Below, piece by piece: positions 55,721-64,000 of a stretch of DNA of 64,000 nucleotides. Where the stretch lies: assembly GCA_942492905.1 (NCBI GenBank), contig OW818657.1, positions 4,464,001-4,528,000 of the forward strand, read 5' to 3'. Source of the DNA: CAIZWU01 sp942492905. GTDB taxonomy: Bacteria > Verrucomicrobiota > Verrucomicrobiia > Verrucomicrobiales > V1-33. Position 1 is the stretch's first letter. Every line of letters begins with the position of its first letter. The translations under genes and the position numbers were made by a program. The notes under the pieces are model-generated. The model did not search any database. It was not told where the DNA came from and saw nothing but the letters and a program-made list of their open reading frames with translations.

Positions 55721-58090
55721 CTACCGCACCAGCCACGCCAGCAGATCCGCCAGTTCCTGATCGGTCAGGCCCTCCTCAACTCCCGTGGGCATCAGCGACG
55801 CGGCATCACGTTCCACCCGGGCGATGTCGCGCCGGGGAACCACCAATTCCTGGCCCGCCGGCAGGATCAGGCGCACTTCCTCCGGGCTTTCCATGGCCGT
55901 GACGCCTGCGGAAACGGTGCCGCTTTTTAAAGTCAGGGTAGTCCGGGCATACTGGGGGGCGACTTCCCGGTCCGGGTCCAGAATCGCCAGCAGCAGCAGG
56001 GGTTTCCCTTTGTTCCGGAAACTGGCCCGGTCTGGTCCGGGAGCGGGACCGGGGCCACCGTCCTGATGGCACATGGCACAACGCTGCTGGAACACGAATT
56101 CCCCCCGCGCCGCGCCGCCCGTCAGGGTCAGGACCGCCTGACGCTGCGCAATCACCGCCGTGCGGTCACGCAAAGGGGCCGGCAACAACTCCGCGGCCAG
56201 GGCCTTCGTCGCGGCCGTTCCCCCTGCCCTCCACGCCGTGGCGAGGGCCGGTGGAATGTCCCCGGGGCGCAGGATACCCTGACGGATCTTCTCCAACAGC
56301 AGACCCGGGCCATCCGGGCGCCCCGCCAGAGCGGCGACCACTTCCGACCGCAGGGCTCCTGACAACTCCGTCCATTGCTCCAGCAGTCCGGCGGCGGCCT
56401 GCGGCACGAGACGCAGGGCCAGCACGCGGACGGCTTCGGGCTCACTGGCCTGACCGGCCAGCGCCCCGACCGGCCCGGCACCGGCGCGGGACAGGATCTT
56501 CAGGGCATCCAGCCTTTGTGGTGCCGCGCTGCCCGTTTGTTGGAGCAGCGATTCCAGGGACTCCTTCAAGGAATCAGGCGGCGGGATTTTCAGCCGGGCG
56601 GCCAGATCCAGCGACCCGGTCAGATCCAAGCCAGGCATGCACCGCCGATGGAACTCCTGCGCTTCCGCCTCGTTCTTCAAGGAAGCCAATAACGTGGCCG
56701 CCGCCCGCCCTGAGGCGCTCCCCGCTTCCTTCCACCAGCGGGCCCACCGCTCCGGCCGGTCCGCTTCCGGGGTAGCGGTGATTTCCTGCAATAGCGGATG
56801 TGGAGCCGGCCGCGCGGCCATCTCCGGCTGCCGCGCTTTCACCCGCCAGATCCGGCCGCGGTCGTTGCCGCTGTTCAGATCCATCCGGGCTTTCAGATTG
56901 GCCGGAAGGGAATCCGGATGCTCAATGTATTCCCGGTAAAAGTCCGCGATCAACAACGAGCCGTCCGGAGCGGTGGTGAAGGCCACGGGGCGGAACCAGG
57001 TGTCGGTGCTGGCGAGAAACTCGCGGTCCTTTTCTTCGGCCGGACGCACCGCCACCGGCCCGTCCACGGTTTCCCGGAACGTCTTGCGGTGCACCAGATT
57101 GCTGCCGCAGTCGGCAATGATGGCGTCCTGCCGCCACAGGTGAATCCCGGACGCCGAAGTAAAATACCCTGACGCTTTCCCTTCGCCCTCCACCAATCCC
57201 GGCACCAGCCCGGAGGCCCGCCAATTGGTGCGCAGCACGCGCCACGGTTCGTCAGGACTGAGCCGGAACACCGGTGCCGCCGGCCCATCCTCCGCAATAT
57301 CCACCAGCTCCGCCGGGGCCGGCAGATAACCGCTCCGCCGCACCGGCGCGATCCACTGGATGTGATGGCTGTTGCTGCAGACAAACCGCCGCCCCCATGC
57401 ATCAAACGTCAGGCCGAACTGTCCCCCGCCGGGTTCCGCCCGGAATTCCAGGGTGTCAGGATCAAACGAGAAATCCCGTCCCCTGACGGAAACCCCGGAG
57501 CCCGCCGGAGCATCAGGGCGGCGGACCACGCCTCCATTTGCGGCGGCGGTGCCGTAGATCCGGCCATCGGGTCCCGGCGTCAGGCTATTCACGAGGGCCT
57601 GCACATTCAGCCGCGCCGTGCCTTCGCCAAATCCGGTAAAAATCTTCTCCTGCACCTCCGCCATGCCATCACCATCGGCATCGCGCAGCCGCCAGAGGTC
57701 AGGCGAAGCCGCCACATAAACCACGCCCTGATGCCAACAAACCGAAGTCGCCCAGGCCAGCCCTTCCATAAACACCGTGGCCGATTCGAAGACGCCGTCA
57801 CCATCGCGATCCACCAGCTTGCGGATGCGCGATAGCTTCTCGTCCCGACGCTCGGAGTAGTCCCGCATCTCCGCCACATAGAGCGCGCCCCGGTCATCAA
57901 AACTCAGCGCGACCGGGTCGACCACCTGGGGTTCCACCGCGGCGGCGGAGATGGTGAATCCGGGCGACATTTGAAACGCAGCCAGCGCCTCCCCCGGGGA
58001 CAGGGCCGGCAACCGCGGCAACTCCGGCACCGCAGGCCCGTCCACGGCACGGGCCGCCGCTGTCAGGAGAAGGAACAAAACCAATCGCAT
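55721..58090 (-). CDS. Secreted membrane-bound dehydrogenase with c-type haem domain
   Basis: About 789 residues from ATG 58090 (signal peptide MRLVLFLLLTAAARA). N-terminal beta-propeller of the PVC-group putative dehydrogenase type: ALSFDDRGALYVAEMRDYSER, DRDGDGVFES, GLTFDAWGRRFVCSN and LLIADFYREYIEHP. A helical middle region follows, then a haem-binding c-type domain with CAMCH near residue 695, and a closing LTDQELADLLAWLV. Predicted periplasmic electron transfer from sugar or alcohol oxidation. Its promoter region is divergent from the ceramidase-like gene. Confidence 0.85.
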   Translation of the reverse strand: MRLVLFLLLTAAARAVDGPAVPELPRLPALSPGEALAAFQMSPGFTISAAAVEPQVVDPVALSFDDRGALYVAEMRDYSERRDEKLSRIRKLVDRDGDGVFESATVFMEGLAWATSVCWHQGVVYVAASPDLWRLRDADGDGMAEVQEKIFTGFGEGTARLNVQALVNSLTPGPDGRIYGTAAANGGVVRRPDAPAGSGVSVRGRDFSFDPDTLEFRAEPGGGQFGLTFDAWGRRFVCSNSHHIQWIAPVRRSGYLPAPAELVDIAEDGPAAPVFRLSPDEPWRVLRTNWRASGLVPGLVEGEGKASGYFTSASGIHLWRQDAIIADCGSNLVHRKTFRETVDGPVAVRPAEEKDREFLASTDTWFRPVAFTTAPDGSLLIADFYREYIEHPDSLPANLKARMDLNSGNDRGRIWRVKARQPEMAARPAPHPLLQEITATPEADRPERWARWWKEAGSASGRAAATLLASLKNEAEAQEFHRRCMPGLDLTGSLDLAARLKIPPPDSLKESLESLLQQTGSAAPQRLDALKILSRAGAGPVGALAGQASEPEAVRVLALRLVPQAAAGLLEQWTELSGALRSEVVAALAGRPDGPGLLLEKIRQGILRPGDIPPALATAWRAGGTAATKALAAELLPAPLRDRTAVIAQRQAVLTLTGGAARGEFVFQQRCAMCHQDGGPGPAPGPDRASFRNKGKPLLLLAILDPDREVAPQYARTTLTLKSGTVSAGVTAMESPEEVRLILPAGQELVVPRRDIARVERDAASLMPTGVEEGLTDQELADLLAWLVR

Positions 58091-58205
58091 GCGGTCCACA
58101 ACGCCGGTGGCCGGCTCCACTTGTCACCACACGCGTCGCTCGTCCGGCCGTCCCGGCCACGTGTTTTCCCGCAAGGACCTCCCGCGGCGGGGCGTTCTGG
58201 CTTTC

Positions 58206-59564
58206 ATGCTCCGCTGTTTCGTCACCTTCCTTTTCTGCACCGGCCTTTCCCTGGCGAATGCCGTGGCCGGCCCGCTCCGGGCGGCGGTGTTTGATTGTGA
58301 TGTCACTCCCGCTCCCGGCAGCCTGCTGGTCTATGACCCCATGATCCGCGCCGGGGAGCTGGGCCTGCGCTGCCGCGGTGTGGTCCTGATCGGCAAGGAA
58401 GCTCCCATCGTGCTGTGCGCCGTCGATTGGATCGGCATCGCCAACGAAGGCTTCACGGAATTCCGCCAGGCCATCGCCCATGCCGCCGGCACCGATCCCG
58501 GGCGCGTCGCGCTGCATTCCCTGCACCAGCACGATTCCCCGATCTGCGACTTCACCACCGAACGCATCCTGCGGGAAACCGGCGCCGATCCCGGTCCCTT
58601 CCGGGCGGAGATCACCCGCCCGCTGATCCGAAGAGTGGCTGACACCATCCGCACCGCCCTGCCCGGAGCGGTCGAAGTGACCCACCTCGGGTGGGGCGAA
58701 GCGGCGGTCCAGGAAGTCGCCAGCAACCGCCGGGTCTTTGATGCGACGGGAAAATTCCTTGGCCAGCGTTTTACTGCCTGCAAGGACCCCGTGCTGCGCG
58801 CTGCCCCGGAAGGCTTGATCGATCCCCTGATCAAGGTCCTCAGTCTCTGGAAGGGCGAGCAGCCGGTGGCCGTGCTCAGTTATTTTGCCACGCACCCGCA
58901 AAGTTATTACCGCACCGGAGTGGCCAATCCTGACTTTCCCGGAATCGCCCGGTTTCTCCGCGGACAGTCGGTGCCCGCCGGCCTGCACGTCCATTTTTGC
59001 GGGGCCGGAGGCAATATCGGGGCTGGAAAATACAACGATGGCGCACCGGAAAACCGCACCGTGCTCGCCCAGCGCCTCGCTGATGGCATGACCCGCGCCT
59101 TTGCCTCCACCATAAAGGAACCGGTCACCGCGGAGGACGCCGGCTGGAACATGGTGCCGGTGGAACTGCCCGCCAACCCGGCCTTGGACGAAGAGGCCCT
59201 GGAAATGGCCCTGCTCGCCGGAAAAGGCCGGCCGGACGGCATTCTCGGCACGGCGATGCAACTGGCCTGGCTGCGCAGTTCCCACAAAATCGAAGTCAGC
59301 TGCCTCCGCCTCGGTTCGACCCGCGTGCTGCATCTGCCGGGCGAGCTTTTTGTCGAATATCAACTCGCCGCGGCCGCCCGCCGTCCGGATCTGCACGTGG
59401 CCATGGCGGCCTACGGCGAATATGGCCCAGGCTACATCGGCACCGCCAAATCCTATGGCGAGGAAGGTTATGAAGTGAAACCCACCTCCTCCTTTGTGGC
59501 TCCGGAATCGGAAGCCATCCTGACCTCGGCAATTCACCAACTCCTCGGCGCTCCTCCGCGCTGA
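58206..59564 (+). CDS. Secreted neutral ceramidase-like protein
   Basis: About 452 residues from ATG 58206 (signal peptide MLRCFVTFLFCTGLSLANAVA). Sequence blocks fit neutral/alkaline ceramidase-like proteins found in PVC bacteria: AVFDCDVTPAPGS, RCRGVVLIGKEAPIVLCAVD, LHSLHQHDSP with two histidines for zinc, SYFATHPQSYY, and HVHFCGAGGNIGAGKYND. The C-terminal half has the LPGELFVEYQ pattern. Enzymatic substrate is unproven and may not be ceramide. The frame is open to 58089 upstream but the signal peptide sets the start. Confidence 0.72.
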   Translation: MLRCFVTFLFCTGLSLANAVAGPLRAAVFDCDVTPAPGSLLVYDPMIRAGELGLRCRGVVLIGKEAPIVLCAVDWIGIANEGFTEFRQAIAHAAGTDPGRVALHSLHQHDSPICDFTTERILRETGADPGPFRAEITRPLIRRVADTIRTALPGAVEVTHLGWGEAAVQEVASNRRVFDATGKFLGQRFTACKDPVLRAAPEGLIDPLIKVLSLWKGEQPVAVLSYFATHPQSYYRTGVANPDFPGIARFLRGQSVPAGLHVHFCGAGGNIGAGKYNDGAPENRTVLAQRLADGMTRAFASTIKEPVTAEDAGWNMVPVELPANPALDEEALEMALLAGKGRPDGILGTAMQLAWLRSSHKIEVSCLRLGSTRVLHLPGELFVEYQLAAAARRPDLHVAMAAYGEYGPGYIGTAKSYGEEGYEVKPTSSFVAPESEAILTSAIHQLLGAPPR

Positions 59565-59641
59565 ATCGCGCGATTTCTTAATTGAATCGACACGATCCTC
59601 CACTTCCCAAACCAATCCTCCTTTCTCTATCCTCCGCTCTT

Positions 59642-62600
59642 ATGTCGCGCTCCCTCCTCCTGCTTCTGTCGATGCTCCTGCCGGTTGCCGCCCAGGAATA
59701 CAATGGTCTCAGCCCGCAGGAAGCGGTGAAAAAAATGACGGTGCCGCCGGGATTCAAAGTCGATCTCATCGCGGCCGAACCGGACATCGTGCAGCCGGTG
59801 GCCTTCACTTTCGATGCCAAAGGCCGCATCTGGGTGGTGGAAGGCAACACCTATCCCCAGCGCGCCGGCAATCCTCCGCCTGCCCGCGGCGCCGGCAGCG
59901 GCGACCTGACCAAACCCGACGCCGCCCAGGAAAAAGACATCTTTGGCGGCAAGGACCGCGTGCTTATTTTTGAGGACAAGGACGGCAACGGGAGTTTTGA
60001 AACGCGGAAGGTTTTTATCGAAAACCTGAACCTCGTCAGCGGCATCGAGCTGGGCTTCGGCGGGGTTTACATCGGCGCCGCGCCCTACCTGCTTTTTGTG
60101 CCGGATGCCGATGGCGATGACAAACCGGACGCCACCCCCACCATCCTGCTGGACGGCTTTGGCTGGCAGGACACCCACGAGACGCTGAACAGTTTCATCT
60201 GGGGACCCGACGGCTGGCTCTACGGCTGCCACGGCGTCTTCACCCATAGCAATGTCGGCGCACCCGGCACGCCGGCCAAGGACCGCATCCCCCTCAATTG
60301 CGGCTACTGGCGTTTCCACCCGGTCCGGAAAACCTTCGAAATCTTCGCCCATGGCACCTCGAATTCCTGGGGCCTCGACTACAACGAAAATGGCGATTGG
60401 TTCAGTGAGGCCTGCGTGATCCCCCACTTCTGGCACATCATCCAAGGCGGTTATTATCTGCGCCAGAGCAATCCCCTCGGGCACTTCAATCCTTACGTTT
60501 ATAACAACCTCGAAACAATCGCCGACCACAAACACTACGCCGGTGACAATCCCCACGCCGGAAACGGCAAGTCGGAAGACCTCGGCGGCGGCCATGCCCA
60601 CTGCGGCCTCGCCATCTACAACGGCGACAACTTCCCGCCCGAATACCGCGGCCGCCCGCTCTTTTTCAACATCCACGGCCGCGGCATCAATCAGGAAAAC
60701 CTCGTGCCCGAAGGCTCCGGTTATGTCGCCAAACACCTGCCCGATTTCCTCAAGGCCAACGACCCCTGGTTCACCGGCGTCGCCCTCAAGGTCGGCCCGG
60801 ACGGCGCGGTGTATTTCATCGATTGGTATGACCCGCAAAAATGCCACAAAACCGACCCGCTCGTCTGGGACCGCGGCAATGGGCGCATCTACCGGGTGAA
60901 GTATGAATCGACGTGGAAGCCTTGGAAGGGGGATGTGGCATCCCTGCCTGATAACAAGCTCATCGGTCTGGCATTGCAAAATGATTCCTGGGGATCGCGG
61001 ATCGCTTTGAGAATCGCCTCGGAAGCAACCGCTTCAAACCCTGATCGGCTTGGAGGTCATCTTAACCAAGTTTTCGACTCCCTTGCAGGGGATCCGACCT
61101 CAACTCAGCAGAGCCGCGCCTTGGCGGTTGCCAACGCCATCGGGTTCATCAACGACGGAGCTTTGAGCGATGGCTCTTTTCTGCCGCGTTTAGCGGAAAG
61201 CAAACAAAGACACGGCGAAATTAGATCTTCGGCCATTCGTGCTTATTTTGACAAACCCAGAAAACTGATAGGAGGAGCATGGGAGATTACGCTTAAGGAA
61301 CTCGCTAAATCCGATCCATCTCCAAAAGTTCGATTGGCCATTGCGGCGGGTTTGCAGCGGTTTGGCACCAACGACGAAAACGACCAGCGCTGGGAAATCG
61401 CCGAAGCCCTGATCCAGCACGGCGAAGACGTCACAGATCACAATCTGCCGCAGATGTATTGGTATGCCATCGAGCCGCTGGTGGCGGCGGATCCGGCGCG
61501 GGCGTTGGCTTTGGCGGAGCAGTCGAAGATTCCGCTCGTAGCCCAGAACATCGCGCGCCGGGCTTCCGTGCTGGATGGTGGGGTGGGGCATCTGGTGAAG
61601 GCGCTGGGCAAGGAGAAGACCGGCGCGGGCGCGGTGTATCTGCTCAAAGCCGCGCTGGAAGGCTGGCGCGGCCGGGACGGTTCGCCCACTCCGGAAGGGT
61701 GGGACGGCGCTTATTCCAACATCGATGAAGTCTTGAAATCCCGCCCGGATGCCAAGGAACGCTCCGCCGAAATCCTCGACCTGCGCGAAGCCCTCGCGGT
61801 GGCCTTTGGCGACCGCCGGGCCTTCCCCCGGCTGCGCGAACTGGCCCAGGACAACCAGGCCCCCGTCGAACGCCGCCAACGCGCCCTGCAAACCCTGCTG
61901 CAGGGCAAGGACACTGACGCCGCCGCGCTCCTGACCGCTCTGTTGGCCGACCCGGCGATGCGCCTCACCGCGATCCGGTCGCTCCCCGGCATCACCGGCG
62001 CCCCGGACACCTTGACAAAACCCGCCACCGCGGTGCTGGCCCAGTATGCCAGCCTTTCCCCTGCGGAAAAACAGGCCGCCGTCGCCACCCTCTCCGCCCG
62101 CGCCGACTGGGCCGGGGTGCTGCTGGATGCCATCGCCGCCAAGCAGATCCCCCGCGCGGAACTGACCTCCTTCGCGGCGCGGCAAATCGCGAATTTCGGA
62201 GACCCGGCCCTCACCGAAAAACTGACCAAAACCTGGGGCTCCATCGCCGCTCCTGCAGGCGACAGCGCGGCCGAGATTGCCAAATTCAAAACCGTCCTGA
62301 CGCCCGCCTTCCTGCGCACCGCCAACCTGCCGAATGGCCGCAGCCTCTACAACGTGACCTGCGGCACCTGCCACACCTTGTTTGGTCAGGGCCAGCAACT
62401 CGGTCCCGACCTCACCGGCTCCAACCGCGCGGATCTGGACTACGTCCTGGAAAACATCGTCAATCCCAACGGCCTCATCGGCAAGGACTATGAACTCCAT
62501 CTGATCACCCTCAAGGACGGCCGCAGCGTGGCCGGCATGGTGCGCCAGGAAACCGAGAGCGCCCTCACCGTGCAAAGCCTGACCGGCAGCGACACCGTCG

Positions 62601-63226
62601 CCAAAAAGGATATCACCAAACACGAGACGCCCGGTTTTTCCATGATGCCGCCCGGCCAGCTCACCGCCTTCACCCCCGAGCAGCAGCGCGACCTCGTCGC
62701 CTACCTTGCCTCTCCCTCCCAGGTCCCCCTGCCCGGCGAACCCGGCGCGGAGAAGTTTGCCGTGGCCAACCGCATCCCCGGCGCGCTGGAAGGCGAAGGC
62801 CTGCTGGCCACCGCCACCGGCAGAGGAAAAGCCGGCGCCCAGCCGATGGAAAACTTCGTGCGCGGCAACTGGAACTGGAGCGGCGGCGCCCAGCTCTGGT
62901 GGACCGGCGGCAAACCCGGCGACCGCCTCGACCTCACCCTGCCCGTCCCCGCGCCCGGCACCTATGAAGTCCAGATCGTCCTTACCAAAGCCCCGGACTA
63001 CGCCATGCTGAAGTTCCTCCTCGACGGCAAGCCCCTCGACCCGGTCTTCGATGGCTTCAGCCCCCCCGGCGCCGGCGTCATCCACAGCCCCGTCCTGACC
63101 CTGGCCAAAACCGACCTCCCCGCCGGCGACCACCGCCTCACCCTCGAAATCACCGGCGCCAACCCCGAAGCCACCAAGGCCTATATGGCAGGGATCGATT
63201 ACGTCTATCTGAAGCGGCTGCCTTGA
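59642..63226 (+). CDS. Large secreted dehydrogenase / HEAT / haem / CBM-like protein
   Basis: About 1194 residues from ATG 59642 (signal peptide MSRSLLLLLSMLLPVAA). Order of domains: PVC-type dehydrogenase propeller at about 25-420 (VAFTFDAKGRIWVVEG, DGWLYGCHGVFT, DGAVYFIDWYDPQKC), HEAT-like repeats at about 440-880, a haem c domain with CGTCH near residue 905 (YNVTCGTCHTLFGQG, GPDLTGSNR), and a C-terminal carbohydrate-binding-like domain at about 1070-1190. Codon use changes in the HEAT start: nt ~60905-61350 are visibly AT-richer in third positions than the flanks. It sits 77 bp after the ceramidase-like gene, likely one operon. Confidence 0.87.
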   Translation: MSRSLLLLLSMLLPVAAQEYNGLSPQEAVKKMTVPPGFKVDLIAAEPDIVQPVAFTFDAKGRIWVVEGNTYPQRAGNPPPARGAGSGDLTKPDAAQEKDIFGGKDRVLIFEDKDGNGSFETRKVFIENLNLVSGIELGFGGVYIGAAPYLLFVPDADGDDKPDATPTILLDGFGWQDTHETLNSFIWGPDGWLYGCHGVFTHSNVGAPGTPAKDRIPLNCGYWRFHPVRKTFEIFAHGTSNSWGLDYNENGDWFSEACVIPHFWHIIQGGYYLRQSNPLGHFNPYVYNNLETIADHKHYAGDNPHAGNGKSEDLGGGHAHCGLAIYNGDNFPPEYRGRPLFFNIHGRGINQENLVPEGSGYVAKHLPDFLKANDPWFTGVALKVGPDGAVYFIDWYDPQKCHKTDPLVWDRGNGRIYRVKYESTWKPWKGDVASLPDNKLIGLALQNDSWGSRIALRIASEATASNPDRLGGHLNQVFDSLAGDPTSTQQSRALAVANAIGFINDGALSDGSFLPRLAESKQRHGEIRSSAIRAYFDKPRKLIGGAWEITLKELAKSDPSPKVRLAIAAGLQRFGTNDENDQRWEIAEALIQHGEDVTDHNLPQMYWYAIEPLVAADPARALALAEQSKIPLVAQNIARRASVLDGGVGHLVKALGKEKTGAGAVYLLKAALEGWRGRDGSPTPEGWDGAYSNIDEVLKSRPDAKERSAEILDLREALAVAFGDRRAFPRLRELAQDNQAPVERRQRALQTLLQGKDTDAAALLTALLADPAMRLTAIRSLPGITGAPDTLTKPATAVLAQYASLSPAEKQAAVATLSARADWAGVLLDAIAAKQIPRAELTSFAARQIANFGDPALTEKLTKTWGSIAAPAGDSAAEIAKFKTVLTPAFLRTANLPNGRSLYNVTCGTCHTLFGQGQQLGPDLTGSNRADLDYVLENIVNPNGLIGKDYELHLITLKDGRSVAGMVRQETESALTVQSLTGSDTVAKKDITKHETPGFSMMPPGQLTAFTPEQQRDLVAYLASPSQVPLPGEPGAEKFAVANRIPGALEGEGLLATATGRGKAGAQPMENFVRGNWNWSGGAQLWWTGGKPGDRLDLTLPVPAPGTYEVQIVLTKAPDYAMLKFLLDGKPLDPVFDGFSPPGAGVIHSPVLTLAKTDLPAGDHRLTLEITGANPEATKAYMAGIDYVYLKRLP

Positions 63227-63394
63227 GGGCACAGGGAAGAACCGCCGATGGGCTCGGTTGGCTTTGGAAAAGGTTCCAGCTTGATGGATCCGAGTAAATC
63301 CGCGTCACCGGCGATCTTACTCCATCGGTTTCATGAAAATTTGTATTTCCTTCCCATTCGCGGCGGGATTTGCTATGACGCACCGAATGTATAG

Positions 63395-63514
63395 TCCGAC
63401 ATAAATGGGGTCACGGAAGGTCTGACTAAATTGAAGCAGCGGGTGATTGTCTGGTCCCCCGGCAAGGACGGGAAGGAAGAAACGTGGACGGATAACCCGA
63501 AGAGTTGGGATTGA
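63395..63514 (+). pseudogene. Remnant of a pseudopilin-like gene (C-terminus)
   Basis: A frame with no start reads DINGVTEGLTKLKQR, then VIVWSPGKDGKEETWTDNPK and SWD before the stop. This is the end block of the pseudopilin-like genes at 42-43.5 kb, with VIVWSAGKDG and DDN(L/P)MSWD. An in-frame TAG lies directly upstream and no N-terminal helix is present, so it is a truncated copy. Confidence 0.8.
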
Positions 63515-63755
63515 ACCTCAGGTGAAGATTCCCGGAGGATCTACCGCCCCAGGAAGTCCACGATGATTCACTCCAATCCCGGATGCTTCGGAAACGGACT
63601 CCCCTGATGCCATGACCCAGCCCGATCCGGTGCAAACAGCCGGCCTGCAAGGAATGGTGCATGATCTGTCACCGGGGGGATCGGGTTAATGGCCGGGAAC
63701 GCAAAAAAAGTTTTCGCGTCTGGACGTCCGCCCGCCGGTCGCTAGTCTGGCAGCC

Positions 63756-64000
63756 ATGAACCAGACAATGCGCGCCATGGTGGCCACCGGATTCGGTGGG
63801 CCGGAAGTCTTTGAGTTGAAACAGATCCCCCGTCCCATGCCTGGCCCCGGTCAGGTGCTGATCCGGGTGCGCGCCTCCAGTGTAAATCCGATTGATACGA
63901 AGATCCGCCGGGGAGCGCTGGCGGCGCTGGCGCCCGATCCCATGGTGCTGGGCTGTGATGCGGCGGGGGAAGTGGTGACTTCGGGTCCCGGCAGCCCCTG
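63756..64000 (+). CDS. Quinone-oxidoreductase-like MDR protein (start only)
   Basis: Runs off the window end. 81 residues visible: RAMVATGFGGPEVFELKQIP, GQVLIRVRASSVNPIDTKIR and VLGCDAAGEVV. This is the N-terminal GroES-like part of zinc-independent quinone oxidoreductases. The ATG at 63768 is an alternative start. Confidence 0.85.
   Translation, partial: MNQTMRAMVATGFGGPEVFELKQIPRPMPGPGQVLIRVRASSVNPIDTKIRRGALAALAPDPMVLGCDAAGEVVTSGPGSP

Noticed and set aside
57897..63232. Long minus-strand frames of 572 and 680 codons opposite the ceramidase-like and dehydrogenase genes
   Set aside because: Antisense shadows. The plus-strand proteins have signal peptides and haem motifs; the antisense ones have none.

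Overview
The window looks like chromosomal DNA from a high-GC member of the Verrucomicrobiota, probably near Verrucomicrobiales. The evidence is the protein content: a PEP-CTERM protein, CotH/lamin-tail surface proteins, FG-GAP/ASPIC-UnbV proteins, membrane-bound dehydrogenases with c-type haem domains, paired Gfo/Idh/MocA oxidoreductases, and weak or absent Shine-Dalgarno sites. No rRNA, CRISPR array, phage or intact insertion sequence is visible. Family assignments come from motif recognition without database searches.

Region by region. 0-5.7 kb is a complete selenocysteine (Sec) locus: selD fused to an NADH-dehydrogenase-like flavoprotein (+), converging on selB, selA and a tRNA-Sec(UCA) gene (-). 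5.8-15.7 kb holds four secreted proteins on the minus strand: a CotH/lamin-tail protein and three members of a family built from a ~200-residue domain I cannot name. 15.8-19.1 kb is the main discovery: one continuous frame of 1083 codons interrupted only by a TGA at 17892-17894. A hairpin with a GGTC apical loop starts a few bases downstream, at the place expected of a bacterial SECIS. The frame encodes membrane helices, FG-GAP repeats, an ASPIC/UnbV domain and a thioredoxin-like CXXC domain, so it is probably a selenoprotein served by the Sec genes 10 kb away. 19-28.3 kb is mostly housekeeping: PH-domain protein, glycosidase-like protein, tRNA-Phe, HrpB helicase, L,D-transpeptidase, IspH, MurI, SMUG1-type uracil-DNA glycosylase. 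28.5-33 kb has three secreted repeat proteins. 33-42 kb has an RhlE-type helicase, an AI-2E family transporter, an EF-hand protein and a large FtsX-type permease.

42-48.8 kb is an accessory region: two paralogous pseudopilin-like genes, small orphan genes, an orphan HsdR-N-type nuclease, and 1.5 kb of nested repeats (a 22-nt minisatellite of about 13 units, an 11-nt array, three copies of a hairpin element). A gene at 48.2-48.8 kb is bounded by exact 14-bp inverted repeats.

48.9-58.1 kb is a tightly packed minus-strand catabolic cluster (SDR, ROK kinase, SIS protein, MetE-like enzyme, MBL hydrolase, two Gfo/Idh/MocA enzymes), probably headed by a secreted cytochrome-type dehydrogenase. Divergent from it are a ceramidase-like protein and a 1194-residue dehydrogenase/HEAT/haem protein. 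The window ends with a pseudopilin remnant and the start of a quinone-oxidoreductase-like gene.
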